Source: JAFGED01 sp964551295
GTDB taxonomy: Bacteria > Chloroflexota > Anaerolineae > B4-G1
Length of the DNA stretch: 38,522 nt
Reading direction: 5' to 3'
Assembly (NCBI GenBank): GCA_964551295.1
Contig: CAZKDJ010000013.1
Location: 1-38,522 of the forward strand
The position numbers and the translations under genes were made by a program. This document shows positions 15,267 through 23,854 of the stretch, one piece after another; the stretch's first letter is position 1; each line of letters begins with the position of its first letter. The notes beneath the pieces were generated by a model. It searched no databases. It saw only the letters and a program-made list of their open reading frames with translations, and was not told the DNA's origin.

Positions 15267-15946
15267 CGGCGATGGTCCTCGAACTTGTACCCTACGCCGC
15301 GCACGTTCAGGATGTAGCGGGGTGACTTGGGATCGGGCTCCAGCTTCTGGCGCAGGGCCCAGATGTGCTTTTCCACCGTCTTGGTCTCGACGTCGTCAGG
15401 GTAGTCGAATACCTGCTCCAGCAGCGTGGACTTGCCGATGGCCCGCCCGGCGCTGTAGACGAGGTGCTGCAACAGGTCGAACTCCTTGGGGGCCAGCTCG
15501 ACCTCGCGCCACTCGTCATCCTCGTGCACCCACACCTTGCGCCGGGCCGCGTCGATGCGCACGTAGTCGTTGATCTCTAGGGAGGGCGGCGGCAGCCGGG
15601 CCTTGATGCGGGCTAGCAGCTCGCGCACGTCAAAGGGCTTGGTGATATAGTCGTTCGCCCCGAACTCGAAACCTAGCTCCAGATCGGTGACCGCGTCGCG
15701 CACGGTCAAAAAGATGACGGGCGTCTCGTCACCCCGCTCGCGCAACTGGCGGCATACCTCTAGACCGTTGAGCTCCGGCATCTCGATATCGAGCACGATC
15801 AGGTCAGGATTGACCGTCTCGGCCTGGTAGAGGGCGTCCGACCCGTCGCCGGCCGCCGTCACGCTGTACCCCGCGCGCTCCAGCGCCGGCTGGATAAAAG
15901 AGATGACGTTTAGGTTGTCGTCTACCAGCAGAATTTTCGTGTCCAT
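15263..15946 (-). CDS. OmpR/PhoB-family response regulator
   Basis: A 227-aa DNA-binding response regulator, full length for the OmpR class. The receiver (1-120) has the acidic pair Asp9-Asp10, phosphoacceptor Asp53 (LIVLDIEMPE), Thr81 and Lys103 (ITKPFD). The winged helix (about 130-225) contains LAPKEFDLLQHLV, the recognition helix TKTVEKHIWALRQKLE, and the wing YILNVRGVGYKFE. The start at 15946 is favoured because a TATAAT box at 15975-15980 places the transcript start just upstream; a longer in-frame version would begin inside that box. It overlaps the kinase gene by 4 bp (ATGA). Because OmpR-class proteins bind tandem repeats spaced one helical turn apart, it is the natural candidate for the three GTTACC arrays flanking it. 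Confidence 0.93.
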   Translation of the reverse strand: MDTKILLVDDNLNVISFIQPALERAGYSVTAAGDGSDALYQAETVNPDLIVLDIEMPELNGLEVCRQLRERGDETPVIFLTVRDAVTDLELGFEFGANDYITKPFDVRELLARIKARLPPPSLEINDYVRIDAARRKVWVHEDDEWREVELAPKEFDLLQHLVYSAGRAIGKSTLLEQVFDYPDDVETKTVEKHIWALRQKLEPDPKSPRYILNVRGVGYKFEDHRR

Positions 15947-15974
15947 ACTCTCAACTTTGGCCGATTTTGTCACC

Positions 15975-15980
15975 ATTATA
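15975..15980 (-). promoter_or_regulatory. -10 box of the response regulator/kinase operon
   Basis: A perfect TATAAT on the minus strand (15980-15975), about 29 bases before the chosen ATG at 15946. No good -35 is visible at 16-18 bp, so it may be weak or activated. No GTTACC array is attached to this promoter. Confidence 0.5.
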
Positions 15981-16060
15981 ACATCTTGCCTTTGGAAAGG
16001 GAATTGCAGTCTGGCCGGTATATTTCCAACGATCAAGGGATGCTATTTTCGAAGCAATGT

Positions 16061-16361
16061 TTACTGGTTCATCGCCAGCGGCAAACAGTTTACATACCTG
16101 ACGCCGATTGCAGAGACGCTTTCGCCCGAAAGATTGGCCACGTAGGCATATCCGTTATAGGTGTTCACGCAAATGTCCCGCGGTTGCTCTCCAACCTTTT
16201 CCATTGCTTGTGAAGGGCACTGTGCCGATCACCTGGGGTGTGTCCTGCTGGGTTGAGGTGACGTGTGTGGTGTCTGCCTGGGATAGCAGCAGCGTGATGC
16301 TGGTCAATGCCGCCAACGAGCAAAGTACTGCCAGGGTAATTTTCAGGGTATGGGCCAGCAT
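16061..16361 (-). pseudogene. Frameshifted remnant of a secreted YVTN-type propeller gene
   Basis: The first half reads from ATG 16361, with GGAGG nine bases upstream, as an exported N-terminus (MLAHTLKITLAVLCSLAALT) that continues to QVIGTVPFTSNGK. In the next frame, without a gap, it continues VGEQPRDI, then VNTYNGYAYVANLSGESVSA, and ends LPLAMNQ before TAA at 16061. Together these spell one typical YVTN blade; the total length is 301 bases, one more than a multiple of three, so one indel near 16190-16200 breaks it. The LPLAMNQ end resembles the YLPxxxRN-type tail of the neighbouring protease. Only one blade is left, so it is also internally deleted. A sequencing indel would restore a roughly 100-aa protein. 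It keeps an intact GTTACC-array promoter. Confidence 0.7.
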
Positions 16362-16423
16362 GGGGTTGTGAACCTCCTTCATTTGGATTGGGATCACATG
16401 ATCGTGATCTCTGGCGCAACCAC

Positions 16424-16478
16424 AGTGTAGCAAATGTTGGTTACCAGAGATTCACCACAGAGTTACCGTCGGGTTACC
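16424..16478 (-). promoter_or_regulatory. Propeller-remnant promoter with four GTTACC units at 11-bp steps
   Basis: Plus-strand units: 16440 GTTACC, 16451 TTCACC (degenerate), 16462 GTTACC and 16473 GTTACC. The minus-strand -10-like TACACT (16429-16424) begins 10 bp after the last unit. Architecture, phase and the position of the weak unit are identical to the array at 13996-14050, although the sequences between units differ, so the shared bases are conserved by function rather than by recent duplication. It could also drive the regulator/kinase genes by read-through. Confidence 0.72.
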
Positions 16479-16518
16479 GCTCCCAGCGGTATATGGAGAG
16501 TGGTCTAGCGGGTTGGGA

Positions 16519-19500
16519 TTAGGGGGTGTTCCTGTGCACGGCCGGCAAGTAGATCCTCTTGATGTCCACCACCATCCACGTAGATCGTTCCCACGTGCCT
16601 CCTGTACCGTCTTCCAGGAGGGCCACGTTGTAGGCGGGGGACATGAGGTCAGAGGGTAGGGCGAGCTGGTAGGTCACCGTCACTTGGGCACTGGCGGTCA
16701 AGGTGCCGGTCCAGCGCAGTGTGTTGGTCAGCGCTTTTGTCACTGTGCCACTGCCCTTCAGCGTGAGGGAAGGGGTGATGAACGTAGCGCCGGACGGCAG
16801 GACGTTCGTGACCACCGCCGCAGGTGCGTCGCCGGGGCCGGCGTTGGCGATGGTCAGCGTGCAGGTGACCGCACCGCAGGCCTGGGCGGGGGACGGATCG
16901 CAGCGCAGCATCGACGGGGATAGGTCTGGGGCGTTCACCCGCACCGTTGCAGTGCGATAGAAGTGAATCTGCTGATCCTCTACGCCCAGGAGGGCCGTGT
17001 TGGCGACAGGCGTGTAGGCTGGGAGACCAGACGTCACCGTGGCTTGGTAGGTGATGGTCACGATGTCTCCAGGTTCCAGCGAGTCCTCCCAGGAGATGAG
17101 GCGCGTGGTTGCAGAGTATGTGGCAGGGCCTGTCAAGCTGCCTGAATCCAGCGTCAGGCTTACCGGCAGGGTGTTGGAGAACGAGGCGGTGAAGGCTTGT
17201 GGACCATCGTTGCGCAGGACGGCGGTGTAGGTGATAACCTCTCCCCCATTTGGGGAGACAGAGGGGGGGATGGCCGTGAAGGTCGAACTACCCAGCCACG
17301 AGAGCCAGCCCACCGCTTGCCGCATGGCCACGGGACGTGCTTCCTCCGGCAAGGCCTCGAAAGGGAAGGCGAAAAAGGCCGTCGCATAGTCTCCATCCCG
17401 GCGCATCAGGCCGATCCCACGCCAGGCCTCATCGCGGAAGGGTACGGCGGTGCCGGGCATCGGTTCGACCCCGTCCGCCAGGTTCTCGAAAGGATAGACC
17501 AGTGCCCAAGGCCCCAGTTCGCTGCCGATCAGATTCTCCGGCATGCCGCGGGCCACTATGGGCAGCGTGGATTCGGTGTAGCTCAACACGCCCAAATAGT
17601 CTCGACTGAACGACTTGTCGTGGTGGTAGTATAAATAGTCCTGGGAGGAGAGGAACAGCCGCCCGCCCGCGTCGAGATAGGCTTGAAGCACCGGGATCTG
17701 ATCGGCCCGCACCGGCTTGTACCAATCGTAGCCCGTCCACCACACGACGATGGGGTACCAGCGCAAGGTTTCCGGCGGCGGCGTGTTCTCAACACACCCG
17801 CCGGTGGCGGGGCACGTCTGCCAAGAATCGTAGGGGATGTCCGCCTCATTTAGCGCTGCCTCGTACTTTTCGCGCTGCTCGTAAAAGAGGTCGTCATCCA
17901 CCAGCAGAACGGGCGCAGGGGCCTTGGTGGTGATGACGGCCGTTCGAGATAGAGTGGGGGAGAGCGTAGAGCGGGCGGTCACGGTGGCCACGTCCTGCGC
18001 GTCCCACGCAGCGGACGAGGGAACGGTCACAGACGCGACGACGGTGGCCGAGGTGCAGGGGGATAGTGTGAGGGAGGAGGCGCTCAGTTCACTGGGCCAC
18101 GAGGCGCCGTCGAGTGACAGGGTGACGGTGTCGGTGGAGCCCCCTTCTCCCACGTGCCGCACGCGTAGTGTGTGAGTGACCACTTCACCGGGCGGGCCAA
18201 CGTGGACCTGGGTGTGAGGTATGACCTTCAGGCCATTTGTGGGCGGATCGGCGGTCAACCATTCCAGCGTGCGCTCCATGACCTCGCGGCGGTCCTGGCG
18301 GTCGTTAATGGCCTCAAAGCCGAAGGATAGATAGACGACGCGGTAGCCCAGGCAGGTGTCGGCGCGCAGCCCTCCGCAGCCGTCACCATCGTAAAAGAAC
18401 ACCGGTGCGGCAGCGTCAGGGTCAGCGGTGGTGATCTCGTCCGGATATGTCTGATTATCGGCCCCGCCCGGGCCGGTGATGGTGATCGTGACGCCGGCAA
18501 ATAGCTCCTCCGGCGCTCCCGCCAGGGTCCAACTGCCCGCGCTATCCTGTACGAACTGTGCTTTCAGGTAATCTTGGTAGTAGGCGGCGAAAAGGAAGAA
18601 AAGACCACCTCCATCCAAGAACCCCACGTCCTGCCCGCTCAGGAACAGCCGCCCGCCTGCTTCGAGATAACCGGAGATGGCTTCCTGGGCGCCGATGTAA
18701 CCTGGAGCATCCCGCGGTGCGGTCCAAACCACGACCTCATACGGTTCCATCTCGGATGCTTCTGGTACGTCTGCGGGCAGTTGGCGGATGGGCCACTCAT
18801 CGTAAGCGTAGGCCAGATCGTCCAGCGCCTGGCGGAAGTAGACTGCCTGGCTATCGTAGTACCACGCACCGCTGTCGATCAGCAGGATGGATGGCGCAGG
18901 CGGCAGAGCGAAATCAACGGTGGTGATGAGACCGGCGGTGATGTGAGCTGTTGCAGTAACCACCCGATAGCCGAGGCTGCGGGTGCGGACGGTGTAGGTG
19001 CCTGCGGGTAGGTTGAAGGTGTAGGTACTGGTCGTGGCCTCTCGTGGCGTACTCAGCACGGTCACGGTGGCGGTGACCGGTTGGCCAGTGTCTGCGTCGG
19101 TGATGCGGCCCTGCAAGGTTCCGATGGGCAAGGGAGTGAGGGAGACATCCGCTACAGTCGTCGTGTCGGTCGTTACCACAACGCTCCAGACGGTGGCCGA
19201 TTCGTAGCCAAAGGCGGAGATGGTCAGGTCGTAAATGGAGGGAGCCAGCGTCAGCCTGTAGTCACCGATGGGGTTGGTGGTAGCTGTTCCTCCGCCTCCT
19301 CCGCCGTGGGGCGCGGCAGAGACTGTCGCACCGGCGATGGGGGTGCCGCTCCCAGCCTGCGTCACTGTCCCGGTGATGAAACCGGGGTGGGTCAGCGAGG
19401 CCACGGCGGCGAGGGCATCCACCCGGCCCCAACCGGTGTCGTTGTTAGGAATGGGGTCGCCCAGGGGGACGGCGGTGCTGGTGATGATGTGTGCGGTGCT

Positions 19501-20859
19501 GGTGATGCTCAATGTAGGGCTTACCGAGCGCAGTAGGGCAACGATGCCGGTGACGTGTGGGGCCGCCATCGAGGTGCCCTGCTTCAGCCCGTATCCGCCG
19601 CCGGGCATGCTTGAGCGCACGTTGACGCCCGGTGCGGCTACGTGCGGGCGAATCTCTTCCCAGGGGGATGGTCCGCGGCTGGAAAAGTAGGCCACCTGGT
19701 CGTACTGGTCGGTCGCCCCGACGGCAAAGGCCCCCGGCATAGAGGCCGGCGAGCCGACCGTGACTGCGCCAGGGCCGTTGTTTCCGTTGGAAAAGACGAC
19801 AAAGATACCAGTTGCACGTAACGCTCGTAGATCGGATTGAAAGGTAGTCAGGTATCCGTTGTCGCTGCCCCACGAACAGTTGACTACGTCGGGTGCCATA
19901 TCGGGGTTGCCCCCTGGGGCTAGAAGCCATTGCAGCCCGGCGTGAATCCAGGAATCGTAGCCCCAACCGCCGTTGCTAAGAGTTTTGACCGCGATCCACT
20001 GCGCCCCAGGCGCGACGCCGATGCCGCCCTGCCCGGCAGTGGTGCCCATCGTGTGAGTACCGTGGCCGTTATCGTCCACCGGATAGACCGCGCCGAGATC
20101 GGTCGCGTCGTGCCAGCTGTAGGCATGGTTGGATGGGCCGTGGGGATTATAGCCCCGGTAGTTGGCCTGCAGCGCTGGATGGAGCCAATCCACGCCGGTA
20201 TCCACTCCAGCCACGACGGTGCCGGTGCCGGAGATATGGAGGGATGACCACACCTCGTCGGCGCGGATCTGGGCGATGCCCCATTCGACGGATTGTAGAT
20301 TGTGGATTGCAGATTGGGGGATGGGGGACTGGAGATTGGATACCGGAGATTGGAGATGGGGAGAGGGCTCCGTGATCCACTGGCGGTAGTGGTCGAGGCG
20401 GACGGAGGCAACTTCGGGGCGAGTGGCGAGTTCGCGGATAACCGCCGGTCGGGCCTGAATAGCGATGGCGTTGACGATCCAGAACTGGGTGTACTGCTCG
20501 ACGCCGCCGGTTGTTTTGGCTTCGTCTAGATAGGAGACGAGCGGGGCCTGGGAGCGGGTCGCCGCGCTCTGCAGCGCCGATACGACGCGGGCACGGGCCG
20601 CATCCGCGTTTGGCGCGCCATCGGCGGCTGTATCCAGGTTGGCCTGGTGGTGCAGGTAGACAATGGCACGCACGTAATCGCTGGACCGTGCCTGCGATAG
20701 CGCTCGCAGCAGGTCTGGCTCGATGGGGCTGCCCGGCGCCGCTTTCTCCGACGGGGAGGGGGGAGCCTGTCCCATGCTTGCAGTGGTGCATATTGCCAGC
20801 AGGATGAATGCCAGCGCAAATGGGGCGAGAATCCAGATCGTTTTTTGGACGGAGCGCAT
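16519..20859 (-). CDS. Secreted subtilisin-like (S8) multidomain serine protease
   Basis: A 1446-aa exported protease. It has a signal peptide (about 1-30) and an I9-like propeptide (about 60-165). The S8 domain (about 190-480) has the full triad Asp220 (VDTGVD), His266 (NGHGTHT) and Ser430 (GTSMAAPH), with oxyanion Asn360. After it come two carboxypeptidase-regulatory-like beta domains (about 490-660), a pair of similar class-I-amidotransferase-like folds (about 662-860, ILLIDSG...YLEAGGRLFLSGQD; about 960-1180, VLLVDDD...YLDAGGRLFLSSQD) separated by a beta domain, then two DUF11-like repeats. The end is RIYLPAVHRNTP, a tail typical of exported Chloroflexota proteins. AGAGAGGTCGCT precedes the ATG, and a TATAAT promoter lies upstream, divergent from the PLP enzyme gene. 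A direct-repeat insertion lies between propeptide and catalytic domain. It is probably a surface or extracellular degradative enzyme. Confidence 0.94.
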   Translation of the reverse strand: MRSVQKTIWILAPFALAFILLAICTTASMGQAPPSPSEKAAPGSPIEPDLLRALSQARSSDYVRAIVYLHHQANLDTAADGAPNADAARARVVSALQSAATRSQAPLVSYLDEAKTTGGVEQYTQFWIVNAIAIQARPAVIRELATRPEVASVRLDHYRQWITEPSPHLQSPVSNLQSPIPQSAIHNLQSVEWGIAQIRADEVWSSLHISGTGTVVAGVDTGVDWLHPALQANYRGYNPHGPSNHAYSWHDATDLGAVYPVDDNGHGTHTMGTTAGQGGIGVAPGAQWIAVKTLSNGGWGYDSWIHAGLQWLLAPGGNPDMAPDVVNCSWGSDNGYLTTFQSDLRALRATGIFVVFSNGNNGPGAVTVGSPASMPGAFAVGATDQYDQVAYFSSRGPSPWEEIRPHVAAPGVNVRSSMPGGGYGLKQGTSMAAPHVTGIVALLRSVSPTLSITSTAHIITSTAVPLGDPIPNNDTGWGRVDALAAVASLTHPGFITGTVTQAGSGTPIAGATVSAAPHGGGGGGTATTNPIGDYRLTLAPSIYDLTISAFGYESATVWSVVVTTDTTTVADVSLTPLPIGTLQGRITDADTGQPVTATVTVLSTPREATTSTYTFNLPAGTYTVRTRSLGYRVVTATAHITAGLITTVDFALPPAPSILLIDSGAWYYDSQAVYFRQALDDLAYAYDEWPIRQLPADVPEASEMEPYEVVVWTAPRDAPGYIGAQEAISGYLEAGGRLFLSGQDVGFLDGGGLFFLFAAYYQDYLKAQFVQDSAGSWTLAGAPEELFAGVTITITGPGGADNQTYPDEITTADPDAAAPVFFYDGDGCGGLRADTCLGYRVVYLSFGFEAINDRQDRREVMERTLEWLTADPPTNGLKVIPHTQVHVGPPGEVVTHTLRVRHVGEGGSTDTVTLSLDGASWPSELSASSLTLSPCTSATVVASVTVPSSAAWDAQDVATVTARSTLSPTLSRTAVITTKAPAPVLLVDDDLFYEQREKYEAALNEADIPYDSWQTCPATGGCVENTPPPETLRWYPIVVWWTGYDWYKPVRADQIPVLQAYLDAGGRLFLSSQDYLYYHHDKSFSRDYLGVLSYTESTLPIVARGMPENLIGSELGPWALVYPFENLADGVEPMPGTAVPFRDEAWRGIGLMRRDGDYATAFFAFPFEALPEEARPVAMRQAVGWLSWLGSSTFTAIPPSVSPNGGEVITYTAVLRNDGPQAFTASFSNTLPVSLTLDSGSLTGPATYSATTRLISWEDSLEPGDIVTITYQATVTSGLPAYTPVANTALLGVEDQQIHFYRTATVRVNAPDLSPSMLRCDPSPAQACGAVTCTLTIANAGPGDAPAAVVTNVLPSGATFITPSLTLKGSGTVTKALTNTLRWTGTLTASAQVTVTYQLALPSDLMSPAYNVALLEDGTGGTWERSTWMVVDIKRIYLPAVHRNTP
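20290..20355. repeat. In-frame GATTGGAGATTGG-type repeat inside the protease gene
   Basis: About 66 bases made of variants of the 7-mer GATTGGA/GATTGTG/GACTGGA. On the coding strand they give residues 169-190, rich in LQSP, NLQS and HNLQS, exactly at the join between propeptide and catalytic domain. Similar 7-bp periodic tracts occur between genes in many metagenomic Chloroflexota and cyanobacterial genomes; here one lies in frame within an open reading frame. Confidence 0.75.
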
Positions 20860-20908
20860 AGCGACCTCTCTTGGGGTTCATTCGCCTTGGAGGGCGACCG
20901 GTAGTAAA

Positions 20909-20936
20909 ATTATACCAGGCCCTGGCTATAGCACAA
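20909..20936 (-). promoter_or_regulatory. Protease gene promoter
   Basis: Minus-strand TATAAT (20914-20909) with a plausible -35 TTGTGC (20936-20931) at 16 bp. The predicted start near 20902 leaves about 43 nt before the ATG. The intergenic space with the plus-strand PLP enzyme gene is only 94 bases, so the two promoters overlap. Confidence 0.6.
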
Positions 20937-20953
20937 TGGTAAGGAGGTACCGT

Positions 20954-21964
20954 ATGCTGACCGATAAACTACCACGGGTGTCGATCGCCCACCTGCCCAC
21001 GCCGCTGGAGCCGCTGCCGCGCCTCACGGCGCAACTGGGCGGGCCGGAGCTGTGGATCAAACGAGACGATCAGACAGGGCTGGCGACGGGGGGTAACAAG
21101 GCCCGCAAGCTGGAATTCCTCGTGGCCGACGCGCTGGCTCAGGGGGCAGACACTCTCATCACCGGCGGCGCAGCTCAGTCCAACCACGCCCGCCAGACGG
21201 CGGCTGCGGCGGCCAAGTTCGGACTTGCCTGCGCGCTGGTATTACGCGGGGAGGCACCTGCGCGCGTGCAGGGCAACCTGCTGCTGGACCGGCTGGTGGG
21301 AGCAGTGGTGGCGTGGGTGGGGGAGCGACCTCTGGCCGAGGCGATGGCCCAGGTGGCCGAGGATCTGCGGGCGGCGGGGCGATGTCCGTACATCATCCCA
21401 TACGGAGGGAGCAACCCCATTGGGGCCAGCGGGTACGTGGCGGCGATGGAGGAGTTGTTGAATCAATGCGCGGGACGAGAGCAGGCGACGGGCATCCGTA
21501 TGCGCTTTGACCATATCGTGTTCGCCTCTTCGAGCTCGGGCACGCAGTCGGGTCTGGCGGTAGGGGTGCGGGCGTTGCAGGATGTCAACGGATCATTTGA
21601 CGGGCGCATCCTGGGCATCAGCGTCGATCAGCCGGCGGATGTGCTGCGGCGCATGTTGGCCGATCTGGCGACGGCCACGGCGGATCACCTGGGGTTGGGG
21701 CTCACCTTTGCGCCTCAGGACTTTGACGTGAACGACGACTACCTGGGCGGCGGCTACGGGGTGGTGGGCGATCTGGAGCGGGAGGCCCTGCGCACGATGG
21801 CCGGTGCTGAGGGCATCATCCTCGACCCCGTCTACACCGGGCGGGCGTTCGGCGGCCTGCTCGACTTGATACGCCGCGATGCTTTTCGGCCTGGGGAGCA
21901 CGTTCTGTTCTGGCATACCGGGGGCACGGCGGGGCTGTTCGGGTATGGGGAGCGGGCGCTCTAG
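20954..21964 (+). CDS. dcyD: D-cysteine desulfhydrase / ACC deaminase family PLP enzyme
   Basis: A 336-aa fold-type II pyridoxal-phosphate enzyme. The N-terminus (PTPLEPLPRLT, then LWIKRDDQTGLATGGNKARK) carries the Schiff-base lysine, Lys49, in the NKARK motif of the D-cysteine desulfhydrase/ACC deaminase family. The AAQSNHARQTAA segment binds substrate carboxylate, FASSSSGTQSGLAVG is the phosphate-binding loop, and HTGGTAGLFGY closes the C-terminus. Length matches the family. Likely reaction: D-cysteine to pyruvate, sulfide and ammonia. ACC deaminase, or another D-amino-acid lyase such as L-cysteate lyase, cannot be excluded. The start at 20954 is fixed by AAGGAGGTACC. It is probably monocistronic: the next gene has its own promoter and a different base composition. 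Confidence 0.9.
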   Translation: MLTDKLPRVSIAHLPTPLEPLPRLTAQLGGPELWIKRDDQTGLATGGNKARKLEFLVADALAQGADTLITGGAAQSNHARQTAAAAAKFGLACALVLRGEAPARVQGNLLLDRLVGAVVAWVGERPLAEAMAQVAEDLRAAGRCPYIIPYGGSNPIGASGYVAAMEELLNQCAGREQATGIRMRFDHIVFASSSSGTQSGLAVGVRALQDVNGSFDGRILGISVDQPADVLRRMLADLATATADHLGLGLTFAPQDFDVNDDYLGGGYGVVGDLEREALRTMAGAEGIILDPVYTGRAFGGLLDLIRRDAFRPGEHVLFWHTGGTAGLFGYGERAL

Positions 21965-21993
21965 TCGTCGGTATACATAATCGAGGAGTGCAT

Positions 21994-22022
21994 TTGCATC
22001 TGAGTTGAATTTATGCTATTCT
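21994..22022 (+). promoter_or_regulatory. Promoter of the SPFH-like operon
   Basis: TTGCAT (21994-21999), a 17-bp spacer, and TATTCT (22017-22022). The leader is short (about 25 nt), with GAGGCGA just before the ATG at 22054. The surrounding DNA is clearly more AT-rich than the preceding gene. Confidence 0.6.
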
Positions 22023-22053
22023 TTGAGTTGTAGCTTGGGCACTGAGGCGAAAG

Positions 22054-23829
22054 ATGTCGCAAAACGCGCAGGAAGAGAATAGGACAAAGTCAACGAGTGA
22101 GCGGCAAGCGCTGCCGAGCGATCCCATCGGCTGCTATTTGCCGCTTCTTGGGTTTATGCTGGCCATGTCAATGATGATGTATTTCTATGTGGTCATATCT
22201 TTGCCCACGTATCGTATCTTTATGAGAGATTCAGGCGGGACGAGTATCATTGGTCTGTTGGAGAAACTCTTGATTAGTTTGCACGTCCCTCTTGGAATCC
22301 TGTTCAGTTGGATGCTGTCGGGCATATTCATCTGCCTTTTGCTTTACGTCTGGTTCAAGCTCAAGTTCGCGTATGCCCGGGCTGTGTTTGCCGCTGTGAC
22401 AGGGATCGCGGTGCTGTGGTGGATTGCCGGCCTGGTCGGTCAGTTGAAGGGTGCGCAGCCATCTCCGATATTCGAGCGTTTGGTCGAGGTGTTCATCGGA
22501 CCGTTCTTTGTGCTGGTTGGCGCCTCGACCGATCGGGTGATGGGTGTGCTTGCCCCCGCTTTGGTGATCGTCCTGTCTCTAGGCGTCCTAGCCCTGCCGG
22601 CCATCTGGTATTGGCGGTCGACGATGTGGTCTATGGCTGTGGTTTTCTGGTTTATGTTGTGGTTGGCTCTGCTTTTTGGTGTGGGGGAATATCAGGTTGG
22701 AGTTGTGCTTCTGACCTCCTTGGTGATCGGTAGCGCGATCTTTATGTTTGGCCTCCGCTCGACAAGTGGTTTCTTGCTCCCTCTTCCTGGCAAGGAGCAT
22801 TGGGATAAGGCACTCGGCTTCCTTCGTGATTGGGCGCAGGGGTATAACTATCCCGGTTATGTCGTGGTGGACGATCTGTACGAGGAAGACAAGGTAGAGA
22901 TGCGAGTGCCGGGCAGCCGGTTCAGAGAGCCTGGATTTGGGATTGGTCCTGGGTTCATTATCAGCGATTGCAACTATGCCGTCGCGGTGTCTTCTAGCAC
23001 CAAGTTTAAAGGGGTTAAGGGGCCTGGCGTTATTTTTACCGGCTATGCTGATCAAGTGATGCAGACCGTTGATCTACGCCCTCAGTTGCGGGCTTTTCCT
23101 ATGGAGGCGGTTACCAGGGATGGCATTCGAATCAAGACTGCGATCTTTGCATCGTGCAAGATTGACTCGCGGGGCAGGCTACCGAGGTTGGGCGAGCACT
23201 TGCCCTATAGCCCTGCTGCCGGTTTCAAGGCTATTCGCTCTCAGGAGATGCGACATGAGCGCCAGGGGCAGACGCACGATAGAATGAAGGGATACAAGTG
23301 GGAGGAGCTGCCAGGTTTAATTGCCACGCGCATCTTGCAGGACATCATCGGCCAGTACGACTTTGACGAACTGTATGGCCCGTACCAGCCGGGCGGAGAC
23401 CCCCGGCGCAAAGTCGTTGCAGATGAACTGATGGCGCAGTTGCGCGACGAGCTCAAGACGATGGGGATCGAGTTGGTTGGCGGGGGAATCAGCGACCTGC
23501 AGCCAACTGACTCTGATGTGTATGTGAAACGTGCGCAGAATTGGAAAGAGAGATGGGAATACAAGATCGCACTCCAAAAGTCTGAGAGTCAGACTGCATG
23601 GCTCAAGATGGTGGAGCGTGCTCGCATGGAAGCACAAGCGGATTTGATCCTGGCTATAGGCCGTCGCTTGGAGTCGAGCATGACGAGGGCAGAAGTTCGC
23701 CCCCATGCAGCACTTACCCAGTTTGTCAAGCTCTTGGATGAGTTGATGAAGCAGCATCCTTCTCTGGAGGGGGTGGTTCCGGAGAAAACTGTGGAGACTT
23801 TGATGGAGCTCCGTAATATCGTCGAGTGA
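22054..23829 (+). CDS. Polytopic membrane protein with SPFH/band 7-like cytoplasmic domain
   Basis: A 591-aa membrane protein and the first gene of a three-gene operon. A polar N-terminus (about 1-28) is followed by six or seven hydrophobic helices between about 30 and 240, then a soluble region. The soluble part begins with an SPFH/band 7-like domain (about 275-480), including VDLRPQLRAFPMEAVTRDGI at about 339. A charged helical segment follows (about 485-590; AQNWKERWEYKIALQKSESQ). The next gene shares the DLRPQ segment and the same order of membrane helices, SPFH-like domain and helical tail, so the two are distant paralogues. SPFH proteins oligomerise into membrane rings or microdomains. 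Domain assignment is by eye and moderately sure; function is unknown. Confidence 0.65.
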   Translation: MSQNAQEENRTKSTSERQALPSDPIGCYLPLLGFMLAMSMMMYFYVVISLPTYRIFMRDSGGTSIIGLLEKLLISLHVPLGILFSWMLSGIFICLLLYVWFKLKFAYARAVFAAVTGIAVLWWIAGLVGQLKGAQPSPIFERLVEVFIGPFFVLVGASTDRVMGVLAPALVIVLSLGVLALPAIWYWRSTMWSMAVVFWFMLWLALLFGVGEYQVGVVLLTSLVIGSAIFMFGLRSTSGFLLPLPGKEHWDKALGFLRDWAQGYNYPGYVVVDDLYEEDKVEMRVPGSRFREPGFGIGPGFIISDCNYAVAVSSSTKFKGVKGPGVIFTGYADQVMQTVDLRPQLRAFPMEAVTRDGIRIKTAIFASCKIDSRGRLPRLGEHLPYSPAAGFKAIRSQEMRHERQGQTHDRMKGYKWEELPGLIATRILQDIIGQYDFDELYGPYQPGGDPRRKVVADELMAQLRDELKTMGIELVGGGISDLQPTDSDVYVKRAQNWKERWEYKIALQKSESQTAWLKMVERARMEAQADLILAIGRRLESSMTRAEVRPHAALTQFVKLLDELMKQHPSLEGVVPEKTVETLMELRNIVE

Positions 23830-23854
23830 CTGATATACTTTTGGAGAGACTGGC

